Source of the DNA: Pseudomonas sp. P8_241
GTDB lineage: Bacteria; Pseudomonadota; Gammaproteobacteria; Pseudomonadales; Pseudomonadaceae
Direction: 5' to 3'
NCBI RefSeq assembly: GCF_034008315.1
Contig: NZ_CP125377.1
Span: forward strand, 6,016,501-6,080,500
Length of the DNA stretch: 64,000 bases
Below the pieces are notes generated by a model. That model was not told where the DNA came from and made no database searches. It saw only the letters and a list, made by a program, of their open reading frames with translations. Every line of letters begins with the position of its first letter. The first letter of the stretch is position 1. The position numbers and the translations under genes were made by a program. Positions 1-12,191 of this stretch are shown piece by piece.

Positions 1-326
1 TGGAGAAAATCGAAAAACCGGCCGGCATCAGCAATCCGAAAGATTTCCGCAACGAAATCGTTAACTTCGTCCTGCGTGCCCGCGCCAACAACAACGGCAA
101 GAATCCGACCTGGCTCAGCTACGAAAAACTTCGGGTGGTCATCGAGAAGAAAATGTTCTCCAACACCGAAGACCTGCTGCCAGTCATCAGCTTCAATGCC
201 AAGGCGAGCAAAGAGGACCAGCAGAAACACAACGACTTCGTCACACGAATGGTCGAGCGGGGTTACACCGACAAACAGGTACGACTGCTGTCCGAGTGGT
301 ACTTGCGGGTCAGAAAATCACAATAA
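1..326 (+). CDS. prkA: PrkA family serine protein kinase, C-terminal end (partial)
   Basis: The reading frame is open from base 3 and stops at 326; the start lies outside the window, leaving about 107 C-terminal residues. They end in a charged helical segment (KASKEDQQKHNDF, then RLLSEWYLRVRKSQ) that I recognise as the PrkA C-terminus. PrkA is a cytoplasmic AAA-type serine kinase induced by starvation and stationary phase. The identification is supported by the two genes that follow, yeaH and a spoVR homologue, which accompany prkA in many Proteobacteria as a three-gene stress module. The catalytic AAA and kinase regions cannot be checked here. Confidence 0.88.
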   Translation, partial: EKIEKPAGISNPKDFRNEIVNFVLRARANNNGKNPTWLSYEKLRVVIEKKMFSNTEDLLPVISFNAKASKEDQQKHNDFVTRMVERGYTDKQVRLLSEWYLRVRKSQ

Positions 327-356
327 CCCGCTGCCGGTCAGACCGGTTGTCGTCAG

Positions 357-398
357 CCAGAGACCTGTGTGCGCTTTTTCTGTTACACAGGCCTCTGG
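357..398. other. 14-bp inverted repeat between prkA and yeaH
   Basis: Arms at 357-370 and 385-398 pair over 14 positions with one mismatch around a 14-nt loop. It lies 31 bases after the prkA stop and 130 bases before yeaH. No T-run follows, so it looks more like a processing or attenuating hairpin than a full terminator. Confidence 0.45.
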
Positions 399-528
399 AA
401 GGTGTTCGAAAGTCGGTAGCGAGTTCAGGCAGCATCCAGGCGCTTGGGGGAGCGTTGCATATCCCTCGGCTCTCGTTCGATGCAGCATCACCGCTCGCCC
501 CTTTCAGGACAGCTTCTAAGGAGCAGTC

Positions 529-1800
529 ATGAGCTATGTGATCGACCGACGTCTCAATGGCAAGAACAAGAGCACGGTGAACCGCCAGCGGTTTCTGCGG
601 CGATACCGTGATCACATCAAAAAGGCTGTCGAAGAGGCGGTCAGCCGGCGCTCCATTACCGATATGGAACACGGCGAGCAAATCAGCATTCCCGGCCGCG
701 ATATCGATGAGCCGGTGCTTCACCACGGTCGCGGCGGCAAACAGACGGTCGTGCATCCGGGCAACAAGGAGTTCACCAGCGGCGAGCACATTGCCCGTCC
801 GCCAGGCGGTGGGGGTGGCCGAGGGCCCGGAAAAGCCGGTAACTCGGGCGAAGGCATGGACGAGTTTGTCTTCCAGATCACTCAGGAGGAATTTCTTGAA
901 TTCATGTTCGAGGACCTCGAACTGCCGAACCTGGTCAAACGCAACCTGACCGGCACAGACACCTTCAAGACCGTACGAGCGGGGATCAGCAACGAAGGCA
1001 ACCCGTCGCGGATCAACATCATTCGCACCCTGCGTTCAGCCCATGCCCGACGGATTGCCCTGTCCGGCAGCAGCCGGGCGAAACTGCGCGAAGCCAAAGA
1101 AGAACTCGTGCGACTCAAGCTGGAAGAACCAGACAACTTCGGCGATATCCAGGAAATCGAAGCCGAAATTGAAAAACTTAGCGCACGCATCCATCGTGTG
1201 CCGTTTCTTGACACGTTCGACCTCAAGTACAACCTGCTCATCAAACAACCCAACCCCAGCTCCAAGGCCGTGATGTTTTGCCTGATGGACGTCTCCGGCT
1301 CGATGACCCAGGCGACCAAGGACATCGCCAAGCGCTTTTTCATCCTCCTTTATCTATTCCTCAAGCGTAATTACGACAAGATCGACGTCGTGTTCATCCG
1401 CCACCACACCAGCGCCCGCGAAGTGGACGAGGAAGAGTTTTTCTACTCCCGGGAAACCGGCGGTACCATCGTGTCCAGCGCCTTGAAACTGATGCAAGAG
1501 ATCATGGCCGAGCGGTATCCAAGCAATGAGTGGAACATCTACGCCGCCCAGGCTTCCGACGGCGACAACTGGAATGACGACTCGCCGATCTGCCGCGACA
1601 TCCTGATCAACCAGATCATGCCGTTCGTGCAGTACTACACTTACGTTGAGATTACCCCGCGCGAACATCAGGCTCTGTGGTTCGAATACGAGCGCATCGC
1701 CGAAGCCTTTTCCGACACGTTTGCCCAGCAACAACTGGTCTCGGCCGGGGATATCTATCCGGTCTTCCGTGAACTCTTCCAGCGCAGGTTAGTGACATGA
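529..1800 (+). CDS. yeaH: YeaH/YhbH family VWA-like protein (DUF444)
   Basis: A 423-residue protein, the usual length for YeaH/YhbH. The N-terminus is basic. A glycine-rich stretch ([12 protein letters not shown]) lies near residue 95, a charged coiled-coil-like segment at about 185-225, and a von Willebrand-type metal site DVSGSM near residue 253. The start follows a good ribosome site (AAGGAG, eight bases upstream). In enterobacteria yeaH is co-transcribed with the kinase yeaG (prkA) under RpoS and nitrogen control; the exact function is unknown. Its stop overlaps the next start by four bases (ATGA), implying translational coupling with the spoVR homologue. Confidence 0.93.
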   Translation: MSYVIDRRLNGKNKSTVNRQRFLRRYRDHIKKAVEEAVSRRSITDMEHGEQISIPGRDIDEPVLHHGRGGKQTVVHPGNKEFTSGEHIARPPGGGGGRGPGKAGNSGEGMDEFVFQITQEEFLEFMFEDLELPNLVKRNLTGTDTFKTVRAGISNEGNPSRINIIRTLRSAHARRIALSGSSRAKLREAKEELVRLKLEEPDNFGDIQEIEAEIEKLSARIHRVPFLDTFDLKYNLLIKQPNPSSKAVMFCLMDVSGSMTQATKDIAKRFFILLYLFLKRNYDKIDVVFIRHHTSAREVDEEEFFYSRETGGTIVSSALKLMQEIMAERYPSNEWNIYAAQASDGDNWNDDSPICRDILINQIMPFVQYYTYVEITPREHQALWFEYERIAEAFSDTFAQQQLVSAGDIYPVFRELFQRRLVT

Positions 1801-3359
1801 CCGCCAAAGAGCAGAAGCGCCAACCCATTTCCACCGGCTCCGAATGGACGTTCGAGCTGATCCAGGCCTACGACCGCGAAATCAGCCGTATTGCCGCTGG
1901 CTATGCGCTCGATACCTACCCAAACCAGATCGAAGTGATCACCGCCGAACAAATGATGGATGCCTACGCCTCCGTCGGCATGCCGCTGGGCTATCACCAC
2001 TGGTCCTACGGCAAACACTTCCTTAGCACCGAAAAATCCTACTCTCGTGGTCAGATGGGATTGGCCTACGAGATCGTGATCAACTCCGACCCATGCATTG
2101 CCTATCTGATGGAAGAAAACACCATCTGCATGCAGGCGTTGGTCGTGGCCCATGCCTGCTATGGGCATAACAGCTTCTTCAAAGGCAATTACCTGTTCCG
2201 CACCTGGACCGACGCCAGTTCGATCATCGATTACCTGGTGTTTGCCAAGCAGTACATCATGCAATGCGAAGAGCGCCACGGCATCGATGCAGTCGAGGAC
2301 TTGCTCGATTCCTGCCACGCACTGATGAATTACGGAGTCGACCGCTACAAACGCCCCTACCCCATTTCCGCCGAAGAAGAACGTCGTCGGCAAAAGGACC
2401 GGGAAGAACACCTGCAGAAACAGATCAACGACCTCTGGCGCACCATTCCAAAAGGCGCGGACAAGTACAGCGACAAGGACAACGCACGCTTCCCGGCCGA
2501 GCCACAGGAAAACATCCTGTACTTCATCGAAAAACATGCGCCGCTGCTGGAGCCATGGCAGCGGGAAATCGTGCGCATCGTGCGCAAGATCGCCCAGTAT
2601 TTTTATCCACAACGCCAGACCCAAGTCATGAACGAGGGCTGGGCGACGTTCTGGCACTACACCTTGATGAATGACCTGTACGACGAGGGATTGGTCACGG
2701 ACGGTTTCATGATGGAGTTCCTGACGTCCCACACCAGCGTGGTGTTCCAGCCTGGCTTCGATAGCCCTTACTACAGTGGCATCAACCCCTACGCCCTGGG
2801 ATTCGCCATGTACCGCGACATCCGCCGCATGTGTGAAGAGCCCACGGAAGAAGATCGCCGATGGTTCCCGGACATTGCCGGTACCGACTGGCTGGCCGCC
2901 ATCAAGTTCGCCATGAGCAGCTTCAAGGATGAGAGCTTTATCCTGCAGTACCTGTCACCCAAGGTGATCCGCGATCTGAAACTGTTCAGCATTCTCGATG
3001 ACGACCAGAAGGACGACCTGCTGGTACCCGCCATTCACGACGAGGGCGGCTACCGCACCATCCGGGAAACCCTCGCGGCGCAGTACAACCTGGGTAATCG
3101 CGAGCCCAATGTGCAGATCTACAGCATCGACCGCCGTGGCGATCGGTCGCTGACCCTGCGCCACCAACAACACGACCGCAAGCCGTTGGGAGAGTCCACC
3201 GAGGAGGTATTGAAGCATTTGCACCGTCTCTGGGGCTTTGATATTCATCTGGAAACCCTACAAGGGGATCAGGTGATGAAAACCCACCATGTACCACCCA
3301 GAAGCGAGCATACCGAAAGCGAATACGGTCGACTGGACCTGGCTGTCATTCATCTTTGA
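1797..3359 (+). CDS. SpoVR family protein
   Basis: A 520-residue soluble protein matching the usual SpoVR/YcgB length. Recognisable stretches are [12 protein letters not shown] near residue 61, the [10 protein letters not shown] histidine motif near residue 119 and [14 protein letters not shown] near residue 276. No signal peptide or membrane segment is visible. SpoVR takes part in spore cortex formation in Bacillus; in non-sporulating Proteobacteria the role is unknown, but it travels with prkA and yeaH as here. The four-base overlap with yeaH shows one operon. The histidine-containing motifs suggest metal binding, which is an inference. Confidence 0.93.
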   Translation: MTAKEQKRQPISTGSEWTFELIQAYDREISRIAAGYALDTYPNQIEVITAEQMMDAYASVGMPLGYHHWSYGKHFLSTEKSYSRGQMGLAYEIVINSDPCIAYLMEENTICMQALVVAHACYGHNSFFKGNYLFRTWTDASSIIDYLVFAKQYIMQCEERHGIDAVEDLLDSCHALMNYGVDRYKRPYPISAEEERRRQKDREEHLQKQINDLWRTIPKGADKYSDKDNARFPAEPQENILYFIEKHAPLLEPWQREIVRIVRKIAQYFYPQRQTQVMNEGWATFWHYTLMNDLYDEGLVTDGFMMEFLTSHTSVVFQPGFDSPYYSGINPYALGFAMYRDIRRMCEEPTEEDRRWFPDIAGTDWLAAIKFAMSSFKDESFILQYLSPKVIRDLKLFSILDDDQKDDLLVPAIHDEGGYRTIRETLAAQYNLGNREPNVQIYSIDRRGDRSLTLRHQQHDRKPLGESTEEVLKHLHRLWGFDIHLETLQGDQVMKTHHVPPRSEHTESEYGRLDLAVIHL

Positions 3360-3422
3360 TCCGGTTCAGGCCTCCGAAAGCTCGACGTTGCGGTTATCCT
3401 GTCGAGCTAACGGAGGTTTTTT

Positions 3423-4646
3423 ATGCGGATCTATAAAGTCGGCGGTGCGGTACGTGATCGCTTGCTGGGCATACCTGTCGCCGACATCGACCGCGTGGTC
3501 GTAGGCGCTACTACCGAAGAAATGCTCGCCAAGGGTTTTCGCCCGGTGGGTGCGGATTTCCCGGTGTTTCTTCATCCAAAAACGGGCGAGGAATACGCCC
3601 TCGCCCGAACTGAACGCAAAAGTGGTCGTGGTTACGGCGGATTCACGTTCCACGCCAGCCCTGAAGTGACTCTCGAAGAAGACTTGATACGCCGCGACCT
3701 GACGATTAATGCCATGGCAGAGGATGATCAGCAGAACGTGACCGATCCTTATCATGGCCAGCGCGATCTGGAAGCACGGATTCTTCGACATGTTTCCCCT
3801 GCGTTTGCCGAAGATCCGCTCCGGGTGCTGCGTGTTGCCCGCTTCGCTGCGCGTTATTCCGGACTCGGCTTCACCGTCGCAGCCGAAACGCTGGATCTCA
3901 TGCGCCAACTCAGTGAGTCAGGTGAACTGCAAGCGCTGACGGCAGAACGGAGCTGGAAAGAAATCTCCCGCGCACTGATGGAAGATCGGCCTCAGGTGTT
4001 CATAGAAGTCCTGCGTGCATGCGGAGCATTGAAGGTGTTAATGCCGGAAATCGACGCACTGTTTGGCGTACCGCAACCGGAGACCCACCACCCGGAAATC
4101 GATACCGGCGCGCACACCCTGAGCGTGCTGGAACAAGCCGCAAAGCACGAACAACCGCTGACCGTGCGCTGGGCCTGCCTGCTGCATGATCTGGGCAAAG
4201 GCCTGACGCCGGAAGACGAATGGCCCAGACACATTGCCCACGAGTTCAAGGGACTCAAGCTGATCAAAGCGGTCAATGAACGATTCAAGGCGCCGAGGGA
4301 TTGCCAGGAACTGGCGTTATTGGTGGGCGAATTTCACACTCACGGCCATCGCGCCCAAGAGCTAAAGCCGTCGACTTTGCTGGAGTTATTGCAGCGCTTC
4401 GACGTGTACCGTCGTCCGCAGCGATTCGAAGAGTTCATCGCGGCATGCGAAATGGATGCCCGCGGACGCAAAGGGTTGGAAGAGAGAAGTTATCCACAGG
4501 CGGATTATTTACGCGGCGCCGCTAACGCAGCTCGCAGCGTGGAGGTTCAGCCACTGCTGGAAAAAGGATTCAAAGGCCCGGAGCTGGGTGAGGCGATCAA
4601 GCGTGAGCGGCTCAAGGCGCTGAAGGCTTACAAGGAAAAAGCCTAA
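3423..4646 (+). CDS. cca: CCA tRNA nucleotidyltransferase, multifunctional
   Basis: A 407-residue class II CCA-adding enzyme that builds or repairs the 3' CCA of tRNAs using CTP and ATP. The N-terminal nucleotidyltransferase signature GGAVRD is followed by the metal-binding DID near residues 21-23. An HD domain (LLHDLGKG, near residue 257) gives the phosphohydrolase activities known for the long gammaproteobacterial form. The start has a strong ribosome site (CGGAGG) eight bases upstream. It is a single gene, with a REP pair separating it from the convergent folK. Confidence 0.96.
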   Translation: MRIYKVGGAVRDRLLGIPVADIDRVVVGATTEEMLAKGFRPVGADFPVFLHPKTGEEYALARTERKSGRGYGGFTFHASPEVTLEEDLIRRDLTINAMAEDDQQNVTDPYHGQRDLEARILRHVSPAFAEDPLRVLRVARFAARYSGLGFTVAAETLDLMRQLSESGELQALTAERSWKEISRALMEDRPQVFIEVLRACGALKVLMPEIDALFGVPQPETHHPEIDTGAHTLSVLEQAAKHEQPLTVRWACLLHDLGKGLTPEDEWPRHIAHEFKGLKLIKAVNERFKAPRDCQELALLVGEFHTHGHRAQELKPSTLLELLQRFDVYRRPQRFEEFIAACEMDARGRKGLEERSYPQADYLRGAANAARSVEVQPLLEKGFKGPELGEAIKRERLKALKAYKEKA

Positions 4647-4655
4647 GCGCAAAGA

Positions 4656-4718
4656 CGCAGCCTTCGGCAGCGCCTACAGGACGCACATCAATCCATGTAG
4701 GAGCTGCCGAAGGCTGCG
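4656..4718. repeat. REP inverted pair, CAGCCTTCGG family
   Basis: Two inverted copies of a repeat with a CAGCCTTCGGCAG core and a CTCCTACA-type end, lying tail to tail between the convergent cca and folK genes. The core differs from the CTGGCTTGCCAGC family found elsewhere in this window. Confidence 0.75.
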
Positions 4719-4729
4719 ATCTTCTCTCT

Positions 4730-5248
4730 TTACAGCAAATTCGAAGGCGTCAGCTGCGCACCACGCCACTCGAAAGCCACCGGCGCCAACACCTGATCAA
4801 TCTGCGATTCATCCCACAGCCTGGAAAAACTTTTACCTACTCCGGGATGTACACGATCCGGCGCAATAAAAGACAACGGCCACAGAACGAACGCATTCTT
4901 CAGAATTTCTGCCCGCGGCAATATCAGGCCATCGAAATTACCCACCAGATCACCAAACAGCAACACGTCGATATCCAGCGGCAAACCTCGGCGATCTGGT
5001 GCATAACGACCGTTATCCGCCTCGATAAACTTAAGTCGGCGGTCTAGCTCCATGAGCGGCAAGTCAGTGCAGGCCGATACCACGAAATTGAAGAAGGGCC
5101 CGCTCTTGATTCCGACGGGCTGGCTTTCGAATACCGGCGAACAATGAATGTCGAGCAGAAAACCCGACAGAGCCTCCAGGCCGGCCTGCAAATGGGTTTC
5201 GCGCTCGATATTGCTACCGAGCCCGAGATAAACCTGAGTCAGCGACAT
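4730..5248 (-). CDS. folK: 2-amino-4-hydroxy-6-hydroxymethyldihydropteridine pyrophosphokinase
   Basis: A 172-residue HPPK enzyme that transfers pyrophosphate from ATP to the pterin precursor in folate synthesis. It begins VYLGLGSN, the family N-terminal motif, has the substrate-binding FFNFVV stretch, and carries the signature RRGLPLDIDVLLFGD near residue 85 with the Mg-binding aspartates DID. Its start overlaps the end of folB by ten bases, so the two folate genes form a coupled pair. Confidence 0.95.
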   Translation of the reverse strand: MSLTQVYLGLGSNIERETHLQAGLEALSGFLLDIHCSPVFESQPVGIKSGPFFNFVVSACTDLPLMELDRRLKFIEADNGRYAPDRRGLPLDIDVLLFGDLVGNFDGLILPRAEILKNAFVLWPLSFIAPDRVHPGVGKSFSRLWDESQIDQVLAPVAFEWRGAQLTPSNLL

Positions 5249-5595
5249 CCGCGCTCGATCTCCACGCCAACACCGCCGGTAGCAGCCGGAACCGCACCTG
5301 GCTTTGTCAGCTTCAGGCGCATCCAGGTGATCTTGAATTCGCTCATAAGCACTTCAACCAGACGCTCGGCGAAGGTTTCAACCAGCTGGAACTGCGCCTG
5401 CTCTGCAAAAGCCTGAATGCGCGAGGAAACGCTTGCGTAGTCGAGCGCCAAAGTCAGGTCATCGCCACCAGCGGCCGGGCGATTATCCCAGGCGAAACTC
5501 AGATCCAGACGCAAGCACTGTCGGATGCCCCGCTCCCAGTCGTAGGCACCGATCACCGTATCGACTTCCAGGCCCTCGATAAACACTCTGTCCAA
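5239..5595 (-). CDS. folB: Dihydroneopterin aldolase
   Basis: A 118-residue enzyme that cleaves or epimerises dihydroneopterin, the step before FolK. It begins [15 protein letters not shown], the usual family N-terminus, and has a conserved late lysine in [11 protein letters not shown] place the start at a TTG codon (5595) because GGAGAG lies six bases upstream and the homology begins exactly there; a TTG at 5619 would add eight unrelated residues. It overlaps folK. Confidence 0.92.
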   Translation of the reverse strand: MDRVFIEGLEVDTVIGAYDWERGIRQCLRLDLSFAWDNRPAAGGDDLTLALDYASVSSRIQAFAEQAQFQLVETFAERLVEVLMSEFKITWMRLKLTKPGAVPAATGGVGVEIERGCR

Positions 5596-5669
5596 GCACT
5601 TCTCTCCGCTACACGACAAGGGCGCAATGCGCCGTTAGAATCAGGGCGTCCTCGCCCGGAATAGTTAGC

Positions 5670-6239
5670 ATGTTTTGGTTACTGGCGATCCTCGCCTACC
5701 TGCTTGGCTCTCTGTCCTTCGCCATTTTGCTCAGCCGTCTGACCGGTAACCCCGATCCGCGAATGAGTGGCTCGGGTAATGCCGGCGCCACCAACATGCT
5801 GCGCGTTGCGGGCAGGAAGCTGGCGATCCTGACTCTACTCGGCGACCTTTGCAAAGGCTTGCTGCCGGTACTGATTGCAAGCCTTGCAGGACTTACGTTG
5901 CAGGAGCAGGCCTGGGTTGGCGTCTGCGCCGTCATCGGCCACCTGTTCCCGCTGTACTTCCGCTTTCGCGGTGGCAAGGGTGTCGCCACCGCTGCCGGCA
6001 TGCTGCTGGGGCTGTATCCGCCTGCAGCGTTGCTGGCGGTGAGCGCCTGGCTGTTGACGTTCTACCTGACCCGCACCAGCTCGCTGGCCGCCTTGATCGC
6101 CACACCACTGACCCTGCCGCTGCTGGCCTGGCAAGAGCCGGCGGCGCTGCTTCCCATGAGCGCGCTTACCGGACTGATCGTCTGGCGCCATCGCGGCAAT
6201 CTACGTGACCTGTTTGCCGGGCGCGAACGGCATTTTTAA
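5670..6239 (+). CDS. plsY: Glycerol-3-phosphate acyltransferase PlsY
   Basis: A 189-residue inner-membrane protein that uses acyl-phosphate to acylate glycerol-3-phosphate, the first step of phospholipid synthesis. The three PlsY motifs are visible: the N-terminal segment ending in [11 protein letters not shown], then [12 protein letters not shown] near residue 34, and [11 protein letters not shown] near residue 99. About five hydrophobic segments fit the family topology. It is divergent from folB and convergent with tsaD. Confidence 0.95.
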   Translation: MFWLLAILAYLLGSLSFAILLSRLTGNPDPRMSGSGNAGATNMLRVAGRKLAILTLLGDLCKGLLPVLIASLAGLTLQEQAWVGVCAVIGHLFPLYFRFRGGKGVATAAGMLLGLYPPAALLAVSAWLLTFYLTRTSSLAALIATPLTLPLLAWQEPAALLPMSALTGLIVWRHRGNLRDLFAGRERHF

Positions 6240-6264
6240 ATGCCGAATGTGAACGCCCCCCTCA

Positions 6265-7290
6265 TCACAGCGCGGACAATTGCTCCATCGGCCAACGCGC
6301 CTGCACGCTGATTGCCAGGCTTTCCTGCTGACCGGCCTGCAAGCGCTGGCAACCGGCAAACGCAATCATCGCGCCATTATCGGTACAAAACTCCGGGCGA
6401 GCATAAAAAACATCGCCCTTCATGTCGCCGAGCATTTTCTCCAACGAAGTACGCAGAGCCTTGTTGGCACTGACGCCCCCTGCGATCACCAGGCGCTTCA
6501 TGCCTGCCGCCTTGAGGGCACGCTTGCACTTGATGGTCAAAGTCTCCACCACAGCCTGCTGGAACGCCAGCGAGATGTCGCAACGAGCTTGCTCGCCGTC
6601 GTCTGCGGCGCTGACACACTGCTGCCAGGTATTCAAGGCGAAGGTTTTCAAGCCACTGAAGCTGAAATCCAGGCCCGGGCGGTCGCACATCGGACGCGGG
6701 AAGACAAAACGTCCTGCAGTGCCCTGCTCCGCCAGGCGAGCGATCTCCGGACCGCCAGGGTAGTTGAGACCCATCATCTTCGCGGTCTTGTCGAAGGCTT
6801 CTCCCGCTGCGTCATCCAGGGTCTCGCCCAGAAGCGTGTATTGACCGATTCCGTCGACCTGAACCAGCTGCGTATGACCACCCGACACCAACAAAGCGAC
6901 GAACGGAAATTGCGGCGGTTGCGCCTCCAGCATCGGCGCCAGCAAATGGCCTTCCATGTGGTGCACGCCGAGGGCCGGAATACCCCAGGCAAACGCCAGC
7001 GCCTGAGCGCAGGAAGCACCCACCAATAACGCGCCGACCAGGCCAGGACCCGCAGTATAAGCGATCGCGTCGATCTCGGTCGGCACACAGTCAGCTTCTG
7101 CCAACACCTGACGAATCAAGGGCAGCATGCGCTTGACGTGGTCCCGCGAGGCCAGCTCTGGCACTACGCCACCATAGGCGCGGTGCAAGTCGATTTGACT
7201 AAACAGCGCGTCGGCCAGCAGGCCGCGTTCACTGTCATATAATGCGACACCAGTTTCGTCGCAGGAGGTTTCTAATCCCAGTACTAGCAT
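6265..7290 (-). CDS. tsaD: tRNA N6-adenosine threonylcarbamoyltransferase TsaD
   Basis: A 341-residue enzyme of the universal t6A37 tRNA modification. The N-terminus [10 protein letters not shown] is typical. The iron-binding histidines are H111 and H115 in HHMEGH, and [10 protein letters not shown] and the C-terminal [13 protein letters not shown] are intact. It is transcribed divergently from rpsU, the arrangement common in gammaproteobacteria. Confidence 0.97.
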   Translation of the reverse strand: MLVLGLETSCDETGVALYDSERGLLADALFSQIDLHRAYGGVVPELASRDHVKRMLPLIRQVLAEADCVPTEIDAIAYTAGPGLVGALLVGASCAQALAFAWGIPALGVHHMEGHLLAPMLEAQPPQFPFVALLVSGGHTQLVQVDGIGQYTLLGETLDDAAGEAFDKTAKMMGLNYPGGPEIARLAEQGTAGRFVFPRPMCDRPGLDFSFSGLKTFALNTWQQCVSAADDGEQARCDISLAFQQAVVETLTIKCKRALKAAGMKRLVIAGGVSANKALRTSLEKMLGDMKGDVFYARPEFCTDNGAMIAFAGCQRLQAGQQESLAISVQARWPMEQLSAL

Positions 7291-7489
7291 GGGTTTGCGC
7301 CTTGTTTAGGCTGAATTCGAAGGCGCGCATAATAGTCGTCGCGTGATGCCCCGACCAGCGGTTTTCGATCAGAGGCTTTGCATTCCGTGCGATGAGGGGT
7401 TAACATCCGCAACCCTTAAAAACCGACGTCTTCAAGTGCTCTTTTGCCGCGAGGATGTTGACCCCGGTAATGAATGAAGGTAGCTCTGG

Positions 7490-7705
7490 ATGCCAGCCGT
7501 CAAAGTAAAAGAGAACGAACCCTTCGACGTAGCTCTGCGTCGTTTCAAGCGCTCCTGCGAAAAAGCCGGTGTACTGGCTGAAGTTCGTAGCCGCGAATTT
7601 TACGAGAAGCCAACTTCTGAGCGTAAGCGCAAAGCAGCAGCCGCTGTTAAGCGTCACGCCAAGAAAGTTCAGCGCGAACAGCGCCGCGCCGTTCGTCTGT
7701 ACTAA
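7490..7705 (+). CDS. rpsU: 30S ribosomal protein S21
   Basis: A 71-residue basic protein beginning [18 protein letters not shown] and ending in an Arg/Lys-rich helix, which is S21. It takes part in initiation by helping mRNA anti-Shine-Dalgarno pairing. It is the first gene of the classical rpsU-dnaG-rpoD macromolecular-synthesis group, and the hairpin just after it corresponds in position to the internal terminator known in E. coli. Confidence 0.98.
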
Positions 7706-7734
7706 TACACAGACGATCGTAGCAAGCTTCTGCC

Positions 7735-7757
7735 AAGCCCGGCCCTCAGCCGGGCTT
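7735..7757 (+). terminator. Hairpin after rpsU (internal terminator or attenuator)
   Basis: Arms 7735-7743 and 7749-7757 (AAGCCCGGC/GCCGGGCTT) pair perfectly over 9 bp with a 5-nt loop. No long T-run follows, which suits a partial terminator that reduces rather than blocks read-through into dnaG. Confidence 0.7.
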
Positions 7758-8187
7758 ATGGCATTTGCGTAAAACGCTTGATGCTTCACCGTCGAAGCCG
7801 CAGACGCGACCGAGACAAATCTGCTTTAAAGCGTCAGACCTGGCTCTTTTGCCAGCGGTGCACGTCTTTTCTGACGAGCCTTTCAAGGCTACTGACGAGC
7901 ACACCCACTGATTCCTCTCACGACGATCAGCCCAAGGCACCTGCATGCGTGCCAAATTGTGAGCTATCCGAGACCATTGATTGGTCGCAGCCGGATTCAG
8001 CGCAACACTTTCAAACCGTCGAATACTGATTGGCACTAACGTCAGTGGATTTACGACAGATACACTTCCCGACAGCGATTACGCAGACGACACCGGTCGA
8101 GCCGCACATCTTGCGCGCCTCCTACAATCACCCGCGTTCGGCCGCCCTTCGTTTCGGACTCCTATCAGCGCAGATGACGAGAACGCC
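7758..8187. other. Long dnaG leader region with no recognised gene
   Basis: About 430 bases between the rpsU hairpin and dnaG. The dnaG frame is open through part of it (from 7981), but the translation does not resemble primase, and the DnaG homology begins at 8188. I see no RNA gene. P. aeruginosa has a small gene (PA0578) at this position; it is absent here, as I recall it also being in P. putida. Confidence 0.6.
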
Positions 8188-10155
8188 ATGGCCGGGCTAA
8201 TTCCCCAGAGCTTCATTGACGACCTTCTGAACCGCACCGACATCGTCGACGTGGTCAGCTCGCGCCTGCAACTGAAAAAAGCCGGTAAGAATCACACCGC
8301 CTGCTGCCCGTTCCATAAAGAAAAAACACCCTCTTTCAGCGTCAGTCCCGACAAACAGTTCTACTACTGTTTCGGTTGCGGCGCAGGGGGCAACGCCCTC
8401 GGCTTCATCATGGACCACGACAACCTGGACTTCGTCCAGGCCGTCGAAGAGCTCGCGAAAGCCGCCGGGATGGAAATCCCCCGAGAAGAAAGCGGTCGCC
8501 CGCACAAACCTCGGCAGCCCACCGATTCGCCGCTGTACCCGCTGCTCAGTGCCGCCGCCGACTTCTATCGCCAGGCCCTGAAAAGCCATCCATCGCGCAA
8601 AGCCGCCGTGGATTATCTAAAAGGTCGTGGACTGACCGGCGAGATTGCCCGGGACTTTGGCCTCGGCTTCGCGCCACCCGGCTGGGACAACCTGTTCAAG
8701 CACTTGAGCAGCGATACCCTGCAACAAAAAGCCATGATCGATGCCGGCCTGTTGATCGAAAACGCCGAGACCGGCAAACGCTACGATCGCTTCCGTGATC
8801 GCGTCATGTTTCCGATTCGTGATAGCCGTGGCCGCATCATCGCCTTTGGCGGCCGGGTACTGGGCGATGACAAGCCAAAATACCTGAACTCCCCGGAAAC
8901 CCCGGTATTCCATAAAGGCCAGGAACTCTACGGCCTGTATGAAGCACGCAAGAACAACCGCAATCTCGACGAAATCATCGTCGTCGAGGGCTATATGGAC
9001 GTCATCGCCCTCGCCCAGCAAGGTTTGCGCAACGCCGTCGCGACCCTGGGCACCGCCACCAGCGAAGAACACCTCAAGCGACTGTTTCGCGTCGTGCCCA
9101 ACGTGCTGTTTTGCTTCGACGGCGACCAGGCCGGCCGCAACGCCGCCTGGCGAGCCCTGGAAGCCACGTTATCGAGCCTGCAGGACGGCCGGCGCGCCCG
9201 CTTTCTGTTCCTGCCAGAGGGCGAAGACCCGGATACGCTGGTTCGCTCCGAAGGCACTGATGCTTTCCGCGCCCGGATCAACCAGCATGCGCAGCCGCTG
9301 GCGGACTATTTCTTCCAGCAATTGACGGAAGAAGCCGACCCGCGCTCGCTCGAGGGCAAGGCCCACATGGCCACCCTCGCTGCACCACTGATCGACAAAG
9401 TCCCCGGGGCCAACCTGCGCATCCTGATGCGTCAGCGCCTGAGCGAAATCACCGGCCTGAGCGGTGAAGCGGTGAGTCAGCTAGCCCAAAGCGCCCCGCA
9501 AGAAGCCCCTCCGGCCTACGATCCGGGCATCGATTACGACGCAATGCCCGATTACAGCGACTATCATCAGCCGCAGGCGCAGGAAATGTATGTGCCGCAG
9601 CAGGAATGGACGCCGAAAAAACCCGGTGCAGGAGGCAAGAAATGGGACAAGAAGCCCTGGGACAAAAATGGCAAACGTGGCGGTGATCGCGATCAACCTC
9701 GCGCCCCGCGGGTGCCTGCCGCTGTAGAGCCGCCAACCCTCGCCGCCTTGCGCACGCTGCTGCATCACCCGCAGCTGGCGGAAAAAGTCGAGGACGCCGG
9801 GCACTTTGCCGCCGAGGATCACACCAACACGCAATTGCTGGTGGCGCTGCTCGAAGCCGTGCAAAAGAATCCCAAGCTAAACTCAATTCAGTTGATCGCA
9901 CGCTGGCATGGCACGGAGCAAGGCCGCTTGCTCAAGGCCCTGGCGGAAAAGGAATGGCTGATAGAGGGAGATAACCTTGAACAACAGTTTTTCGACACCA
10001 TAACTAGCTTGTCAGCCCGCCAACGCGAGCGAAACCTGGAACAACTTCTCAGGAAAGCGCGTCAAAGCGAGCTGAGCAGTGAAGAGAAAAATCAACTGCG
10101 CGACCTATTAAGTCGCAATGTTTCCGCATCAAACCCGACCTCAACTGGCGCGTGA
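8188..10155 (+). CDS. dnaG: DNA primase
   Basis: A 655-residue primase that makes RNA primers at the replication fork. The N-terminal CHC2 zinc finger has C40, H43, C61 and C64. The TOPRIM domain shows VVEGYMDVIAL and CFDGDQAGRNAAWRAL. A Pro/Lys/Gly-rich linker (about residues 470-510) precedes the C-terminal helicase-binding domain. I start at the ATG preceding AGLIPQSFIDDLL because that is the family N-terminus; the frame is open further upstream without similarity. Second gene of the rpsU-dnaG-rpoD group. Confidence 0.97.
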   Translation: MAGLIPQSFIDDLLNRTDIVDVVSSRLQLKKAGKNHTACCPFHKEKTPSFSVSPDKQFYYCFGCGAGGNALGFIMDHDNLDFVQAVEELAKAAGMEIPREESGRPHKPRQPTDSPLYPLLSAAADFYRQALKSHPSRKAAVDYLKGRGLTGEIARDFGLGFAPPGWDNLFKHLSSDTLQQKAMIDAGLLIENAETGKRYDRFRDRVMFPIRDSRGRIIAFGGRVLGDDKPKYLNSPETPVFHKGQELYGLYEARKNNRNLDEIIVVEGYMDVIALAQQGLRNAVATLGTATSEEHLKRLFRVVPNVLFCFDGDQAGRNAAWRALEATLSSLQDGRRARFLFLPEGEDPDTLVRSEGTDAFRARINQHAQPLADYFFQQLTEEADPRSLEGKAHMATLAAPLIDKVPGANLRILMRQRLSEITGLSGEAVSQLAQSAPQEAPPAYDPGIDYDAMPDYSDYHQPQAQEMYVPQQEWTPKKPGAGGKKWDKKPWDKNGKRGGDRDQPRAPRVPAAVEPPTLAALRTLLHHPQLAEKVEDAGHFAAEDHTNTQLLVALLEAVQKNPKLNSIQLIARWHGTEQGRLLKALAEKEWLIEGDNLEQQFFDTITSLSARQRERNLEQLLRKARQSELSSEEKNQLRDLLSRNVSASNPTSTGA

Positions 10156-10185
10156 GGTCATAGCTCAGGTATAATCCTCGGCTTG
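10141..10185 (+). promoter_or_regulatory. Putative rpoD promoter (-10 TATAAT)
   Basis: A consensus TATAAT at 10170-10175 lies about 47 bases before the rpoD start, in the short dnaG-rpoD gap. No convincing -35 is visible, so the call rests on the -10 element and position. Confidence 0.5.
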
Positions 10186-10222
10186 TTTTTTGCCCGCCAA
10201 GACCTTCAGTGGATAGGGTGTT

Positions 10223-12070
<1,848 letters not shown>

Positions 12071-12074
12071 ACAT

Positions 12075-12106
12075 AAACCCCCGGCCCAGGCCGGGGGTTT
12101 TGTTTT
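12075..12106 (+). terminator. Rho-independent terminator of rpoD
   Basis: Twelve-base arms 12075-12086 and 12089-12100 (AAACCCCCGGCC/GGCCGGGGGTTT) with a 2-nt loop, then TGTTTT. Confidence 0.92.
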
Positions 12107-12191
12107 GTGCAGATAAAATCCCCGCTCCTCCCCTCCCACCCCATAGCCCGTCTACACTCGAAGCATTCCCCCGAGCCATAACGAGACCGTT

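Noticed and set aside
7706..8187. Possible loss of a small gene between rpsU and dnaG
   Set aside because: P. aeruginosa has a gene here, but as I recall P. putida does not, so absence is likely normal for this lineage.
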